DNA from: Mycobacterium sp. | GTDB taxonomy: Bacteria > Actinomycetota > Actinomycetes > Mycobacteriales > Mycobacteriaceae | Direction: 5' to 3' | Length of the DNA: 9,130 nucleotides | Assembly (NCBI GenBank): GCA_018882545.1 | Contig: VERS01000047.1 | Location: 1-9,130, forward strand | Part shown: positions 5,938-9,130 of the stretch, piece by piece | Layout: every line of letters starts with the position of its first letter | How positions within the stretch are numbered: position 1 is the stretch's first letter | Notes under the pieces: model-generated | Database searches by the model: none | What the model saw: the letters and a program-made list of their open reading frames with translations, nothing else | Told to the model about the DNA's origin: nothing | Made by a program: the position numbers and the translations under genes

Positions 5938-6723
5938 ATGGAGGGTGAGTTCCGGTTGGTCGGCGACCGCCTGTTCTTGCGCGAATTTGTCTCTGATGAC
6001 TGCAGCGCAGTGCAGTCCTACGCCGGCGACGCAGAGGTCACGCGATTCACCGACTGGGGTCCTAACAGCCTTGAGGACACCCGTTCGTTCCTCGCCGCAA
6101 CCGCCGCGCAAAGCGGAATGCCTGACCGCAGGGAGTTCGACCTTGCGGTCGTCGACACCCGGACGCAGGACCTCGTCGGAGGTGCTTCGCTGAGAGTGAC
6201 GGACGCTGAGCAGCGCGAAGGTGAAATCGGGTACGTGATCCACCCTGCCTACTGGTCGCTCGGATATGCGACTGAGGCCGCGAAGCTGTTGTTGGAGTTC
6301 GGTTTTGATCAATTGGGGCTGCGGGAAATCAGCGCAACCTGCGACCCGGAAAACCATGCCTCGGCCAGGGTGCTGAACAAAGCAGGTCTGGCATTTATTG
6401 GACGGGTTACCAACCACATGATCGTCCGCGGGGCATGGCGAGATTCGCTACTTTTCATCGCCACAGACTGGCGATGCCATGGGTGTGGCGTTGACACAGA
6501 TGCAATCGACGAGTACTTCATGTTGCACAACTCGATCTGGAATCAAGTGGCTGACGTCCTCGACGGCCACCTCTGTATCGGCTGTGTTGAAGACCGGCTC
6601 GGCCGATCGCTGAGCGCCAGCGACTTCGCCGACGCCGCTGTCAACATCAACCCGCTTCTAAAGCGCAGCACCCGGCTCGCAGCCCGACTCGCGACGGGAT
6701 TGCATCACCCCCGCGAATCCTGA
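5938..6723 (+). CDS. GNAT acetyltransferase (RimJ/RimL type) with C-terminal Cys2-Cys2 domain
   Basis: This is 261 residues from ATG 5938, 5 bases after the previous stop, with GGGACGGGA upstream. GTG 5899 in the same frame would overlap the previous gene. Residues about 5-172 form a GNAT domain of the Acetyltransf_3 type: the opening LVGDRLFLREF, and the acetyl-CoA-binding segment GYVIHPAYWSLGYATEA at 98-114. Then come LREISATCDPENHASARVLNKAGL and a final strand. These enzymes move an acetyl group from acetyl-CoA to protein N-termini, small amines or antibiotics; the substrate is not visible here. The extension from 180 has CHGC (180-183) and CIGC (213-216) with EYFMLHNSIWNQV between and RLGRSL after. 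This resembles small stand-alone Cys-rich proteins of actinobacteria and their phages, so the protein looks like a fusion. It is likely cargo of the island, co-transcribed with the recombinase genes. Its 3' end overlaps the convergent broken reductase by 19 bases. Confidence 0.82.
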   Translation: MEGEFRLVGDRLFLREFVSDDCSAVQSYAGDAEVTRFTDWGPNSLEDTRSFLAATAAQSGMPDRREFDLAVVDTRTQDLVGGASLRVTDAEQREGEIGYVIHPAYWSLGYATEAAKLLLEFGFDQLGLREISATCDPENHASARVLNKAGLAFIGRVTNHMIVRGAWRDSLLFIATDWRCHGCGVDTDAIDEYFMLHNSIWNQVADVLDGHLCIGCVEDRLGRSLSASDFADAAVNINPLLKRSTRLAARLATGLHHPRES

Positions 6724-7562
6724 CCTTGGGACGGGCAATACGACGACTTCGAATATGCAGGGTTACCAGTAGTTTCAACCGGGTCACCACGCGGCCCCCT
6801 GGTGTTGTACGGCGCCATCACGAAGCCCGCCGCCCATACACCGGCCAGCTCCGGGGCGATGTCACGGCCGCGTCGCCACGGCATGTCCGGCTGCGCGCCG
6901 AGTTCGGGCTCAACGACCCGGTCGGGGGTGAGGGTGTAGGGGTCGGCGAGCTGCGCGCGGACGTCGGGGTCGCTGGAGGCGGCCCGCATCACCTCCATCA
7001 TGGAGGCGATGGTGCCGCCGGAGAAGCCGCCGGAGAAGCCGCGCAGGACGTAGTTGGTGTCGAGCAGTTCGCCCTCGCCGTCGGCGCTGACGCGGCGGAA
7101 CAGTTCGTAGACGCTCATATCCGAGGGGATCGAATCGAATCCGCACGCGTGGACGATCCGCGCTCCGGTGTCGATGGCCTGCTTGTGGTAGTCGTCGATG
7201 CTGCGGCGGACGAACATCGCCTCACCGGTCAGGTCCGCGTAGTCGGTTCCGGCCTTGGCGCAGGCGGCGACCAAGGGCAGACCGTAGCGGCTGTAGGGGC
7301 CGACGGTCGTGAGGACGACCCGGGTCCGCGCAGCCATCGATTCCAGCGAGGACGGCGATGACGCATCGGCGGCCACAATGGGCCAGGACTGCGCGGCGTC
7401 ACCCAGCGTCGCCCGGACCGCCGCAAGCCGCTCAGGCGAGCGGCCGGCGAGAGCGATGCGGGCGGTGCCGCCCGCCCGGGCCAGGTGCTCGGCGGTGAGC
7501 TTCCCGACGAAGCCGGTGGCCCCGTAGACAACGATGTCGAATTCGCGCTGAGTTGCGGTCAT
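6705..7562 (-). pseudogene. Truncated saccharopine-dehydrogenase-like / trans-acting enoyl reductase (Rv2449c family)
   Basis: ATG 7562 opens a 285-codon frame. The N-terminus has a Rossmann nucleotide-binding motif (GATGFVG at 14-20), then AGRSPERL, TTVGPYSRYGLPLVAACAKAGTDYADLTGE and ACGFDSIPSD. All are typical of the mycobacterial Rv2449c-type oxidoreductase family, related to the enoyl reductase that acts in trans in phthiocerol/phenolglycolipid synthesis. Family members are about 420 residues long. Homology holds through GFVMAPYNT (residue 254, near base 6801), then switches to an unrelated proline/glycine/serine-rich tail ending at 6705. About 165 C-terminal residues are missing, so the protein is probably non-functional. 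The break marks the right edge of the inserted island. The missing part is not seen on the island's left side. Assembly error or strain-specific deletion are alternatives. Confidence 0.8.
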
Positions 7563-7667
7563 TACGCCAACCTACCGTCGTTCCGAGATGAGGCGCGAAA
7601 GCGTGTTTCGCGGGCGATTTCCGGTAGTCGAGTCACCTGGAACGCGAAGCGGACGATAATACCGAGC
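7563..7667. promoter_or_regulatory. Divergent promoter region with inverted repeats
   Basis: This 105-bp region separates the broken reductase from the ATPase/regulator gene. It contains a perfect 7-bp inverted repeat CGCGAAA (7594-7600) / TTTCGCG (7606-7612) with a 5-base spacer, and an outer pair CTACCG (7572-7577) / CGGTAG (7622-7627). Nested symmetric repeats between divergent genes are typical operator geometry, and the regulator encoded on the right is a natural candidate to bind here. A GATAAT -10 candidate lies at 7655-7660. Confidence 0.5.
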
Positions 7668-9130
7668 ATGGCGGGGAGCCTGATTGGACGAAATCAGGAA
7701 AGGCGGGTCCTCAGCGCACTGCTACAACGTGCACGTGAAGGCCCCGCGGCGGTGATTCTCGACGGCGACGCCGGCATCGGTAAGACGACACTGTGTCGGG
7801 CCGCCGCCGAGGCGGCCGTCGACGCTGGATTCACCGTGTTGCTGACCTCCGGGGCCCAGGCGGAGCTTTCACTTGCCTGGGCCGGGCTGGCCGATCTGAT
7901 CGGGGGCATCGCCGAGTCGGTGCTGGCGGGACTGTCACCGCTGCACCAGCGGGCACTGCAAGCGACCAGAGCCGGACTCGAGCTACCGGGAGCGAACGAC
8001 CGGCTGGTTGCCAACGCGTTTCGGACGGCCCTGTCGCGGTTGTCCGCGCGGCGACCGGTGCTGATCGTCGTCGACGACGCCCAGTGGTTGGATGAGGCCA
8101 CCACGCGCGCGGTGGGTTTCGCGGTGCGCCGGTTGACCGGGCCGGTGGCCGTCCTCGCGTCGTATCGCAACACCGGGCCCGGCCGTCAGGACCGGTCGTG
8201 GGTGCAGCCACCCGATCCGCAGTCGGTGACCCGGCTGACCGTGGGGCCGATGAGCCTCGGTGAACTGAGCACCATGCTCGCCGTCCGGACCGGCCACCTC
8301 CCGCCACGGTCGATTCTGCAGCGCATCCACGCAGTGTCGGGTGGAAACCCGTTCTACGCGTTGGAGTTAGAGCGCTTTATGGGTGACCGCGACGAGCCGG
8401 AGTCGTTACCGCCGACCCTGGCCGGACTGGTTCGCGACCGCATCGGGCAGCTGGACTCGGCGACCGTCGAGACGTTGGCGATGGTGGCCGTCGCCTTCGA
8501 GCCGACCATGGAGACCATCGCCGCGGCGACCGGACGTACGCCCGCCGAACTACTCGACGTGCTGGAACCGCTGGAGACCCGGGGAGTTCTGACCTTCGAC
8601 GGAACCCGCATCCGGTTCCCCCACCCGCTGATCGCCTCCGGGATCGTCAGCGACGCCGACCCGGCCCTCCTGCGCCGGACGCATCGCCGATTGGCGGATT
8701 TCGTCGCTCAACCCGAACAGCGGGCCCGGCACCTGGCTCTGAGTACCCCGCACGCCGACCCCGACACCCTTGCCGCGCTCGACTCCGCAGCCGAAAGCGC
8801 TGCTGCGCGAGGGGCGTTCAGCACAGCAGCCGAACTGGTTTGCCTGGCTATCCGCCTCGGCGGCGACGAGCATGTTCGGCGATCACGCGGAGCCGAGTAC
8901 CACTTCCGAGCCGGTGCCCTCGATGAAGCCGAGGCCCTCCTCGCCCCGATCATCGACGACCTTCCGGCGGGATTTCCGCGGGCGGTCGGCCTGCTACTGC
9001 TCGGGGCCGTCCGCGGCTACGAGCAAGGGATCGGCGACACCATCGATCTGTTCCGGCGTGCCGTCCGGGAGGCGGGGGGAATCCTGCCGCTGCGCACCCA
9101 GGCCATGGGGGTTCTGTCGCTGGCCACCGG
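7668..9130 (+). CDS. Large ATP-binding transcriptional regulator, LuxR/LAL-like, N-terminal 487 codons (3' end outside window)
   Basis: From ATG 7668 the frame is open to the right edge. Residues 5-10 (LIGRNQE) begin an AAA/STAND-type ATPase. The Walker A is GDAGIGKT at 33-40 with Lys39, and the Walker B is VLIVVDDAQWLDEAT with Asp136-Asp137. The sensor-like VSGGNPFYALELE follows at about residues 223-235, then a winged-helix-like part (TLAGLVRDRIGQLD, ETRGVLTFDGTRIRFPHPLI). From about 330 on there are alanine- and leucine-rich helices of TPR-like character (AESAAARGAFSTAAEL, GALDEAEALLAPII). This plan matches LAL regulators of about 900 residues that end in a LuxR-type DNA-binding domain. 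That domain lies beyond the window, so the LuxR assignment rests on the N-terminal half only. No good ribosome binding site precedes ATG 7668, while GATAAT sits just upstream, suggesting a leaderless mRNA. Confidence 0.82.
   Translation, partial: MAGSLIGRNQERRVLSALLQRAREGPAAVILDGDAGIGKTTLCRAAAEAAVDAGFTVLLTSGAQAELSLAWAGLADLIGGIAESVLAGLSPLHQRALQATRAGLELPGANDRLVANAFRTALSRLSARRPVLIVVDDAQWLDEATTRAVGFAVRRLTGPVAVLASYRNTGPGRQDRSWVQPPDPQSVTRLTVGPMSLGELSTMLAVRTGHLPPRSILQRIHAVSGGNPFYALELERFMGDRDEPESLPPTLAGLVRDRIGQLDSATVETLAMVAVAFEPTMETIAAATGRTPAELLDVLEPLETRGVLTFDGTRIRFPHPLIASGIVSDADPALLRRTHRRLADFVAQPEQRARHLALSTPHADPDTLAALDSAAESAAARGAFSTAAELVCLAIRLGGDEHVRRSRGAEYHFRAGALDEAEALLAPIIDDLPAGFPRAVGLLLLGAVRGYEQGIGDTIDLFRRAVREAGGILPLRTQAMGVLSLAT

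Larger units (their letters stand above)
2638..6797 (+). mobile_element. Integrated recombinase-bearing element (approximate limits)
   Basis: The segment carries a tyrosine recombinase, HTH protein, zinc-ribbon recombinase-like protein and GNAT cargo, all on the plus strand in one compact operon. It lies between ordinary mycobacterial genes and its coding DNA is less GC-rich to the eye than that of its flanks. The left limit is set at the first tandem repeat and the right limit where the reductase loses homology. No clear terminal inverted repeat or target duplication was found. The only match between the ends is CTGCATATT (2768-2776) against its inverse (6752-6760). The limits could be off by 100 or more bases on the left. 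Confidence 0.55.

Noticed and set aside
6726..7361. Plus-strand 211-codon frame
   Set aside because: Antisense to the reductase remnant, whose Rossmann and family motifs are clear.

Overview
The window looks like chromosomal DNA from a mycobacterium, most likely a non-tuberculous Mycobacterium/Mycolicibacterium. Three things support this: GC-rich coding sequence throughout, a glycine/asparagine-rich PGRS-type surface or secreted protein at the left edge, and a broken reductase that closely resembles the Rv2449c family (saccharopine-dehydrogenase-like, trans-acting enoyl reductase type). The species cannot be named from this sequence.

Layout. (1) 1-858, minus: the N-terminal part of a PGRS-repeat protein with a Sec-type signal peptide, running off the left edge. 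(2) 1025-2440, plus, divergent from it: a complete class III PLP-dependent aminotransferase. (3) 2441-3007: a 567-base gap with three 20-bp tandem repeats (2640-2699), an AT-rich patch, and a 31-bp palindrome that overlaps a predicted promoter. (4) 3008-5932, plus: three tightly overlapping genes. These encode a tyrosine recombinase with all six catalytic residues, a small Cro/C1-type helix-turn-helix protein, and a protein with six CxxC motifs (probably three zinc ribbons) fused to a degenerate recombinase-like C-terminus. (5) 5938-6723, plus: a GNAT acetyltransferase with an extra C-terminal Cys2-Cys2 domain, starting 5 bases after the third gene. (6) 6705-7562, minus: the Rv2449c-like reductase, cut off about 60% of the way through, so that its last ~31 codons are foreign sequence. 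(7) 7668 to the right edge, plus: the N-terminal half of a large ATP-binding regulator resembling the LuxR/LAL family, possibly read from a leaderless transcript.

Interpretation. Genes 4 and 5 are best read as an integrated element of roughly 4.2 kb (about 2638-6797) in an otherwise ordinary chromosomal stretch. The left limit is suggested by the tandem repeats, which resemble the multiple terminal repeats of IS21-type transposon ends. The right limit is where the reductase loses homology to its family. The reductase's missing C-terminus is not visible on the left of the island, so the insertion probably came with a deletion or later rearrangement. Within the island, the recombinase, HTH protein and zinc-ribbon protein look like one translationally coupled mobility operon, comparable in plan to the multi-protein tyrosine-recombinase transposition systems of Tn554 (TnpABC) or RIT elements but with a different gene composition. 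The 31-bp palindrome on the predicted -10 suggests autoregulation by the HTH protein. The acetyltransferase looks like cargo.
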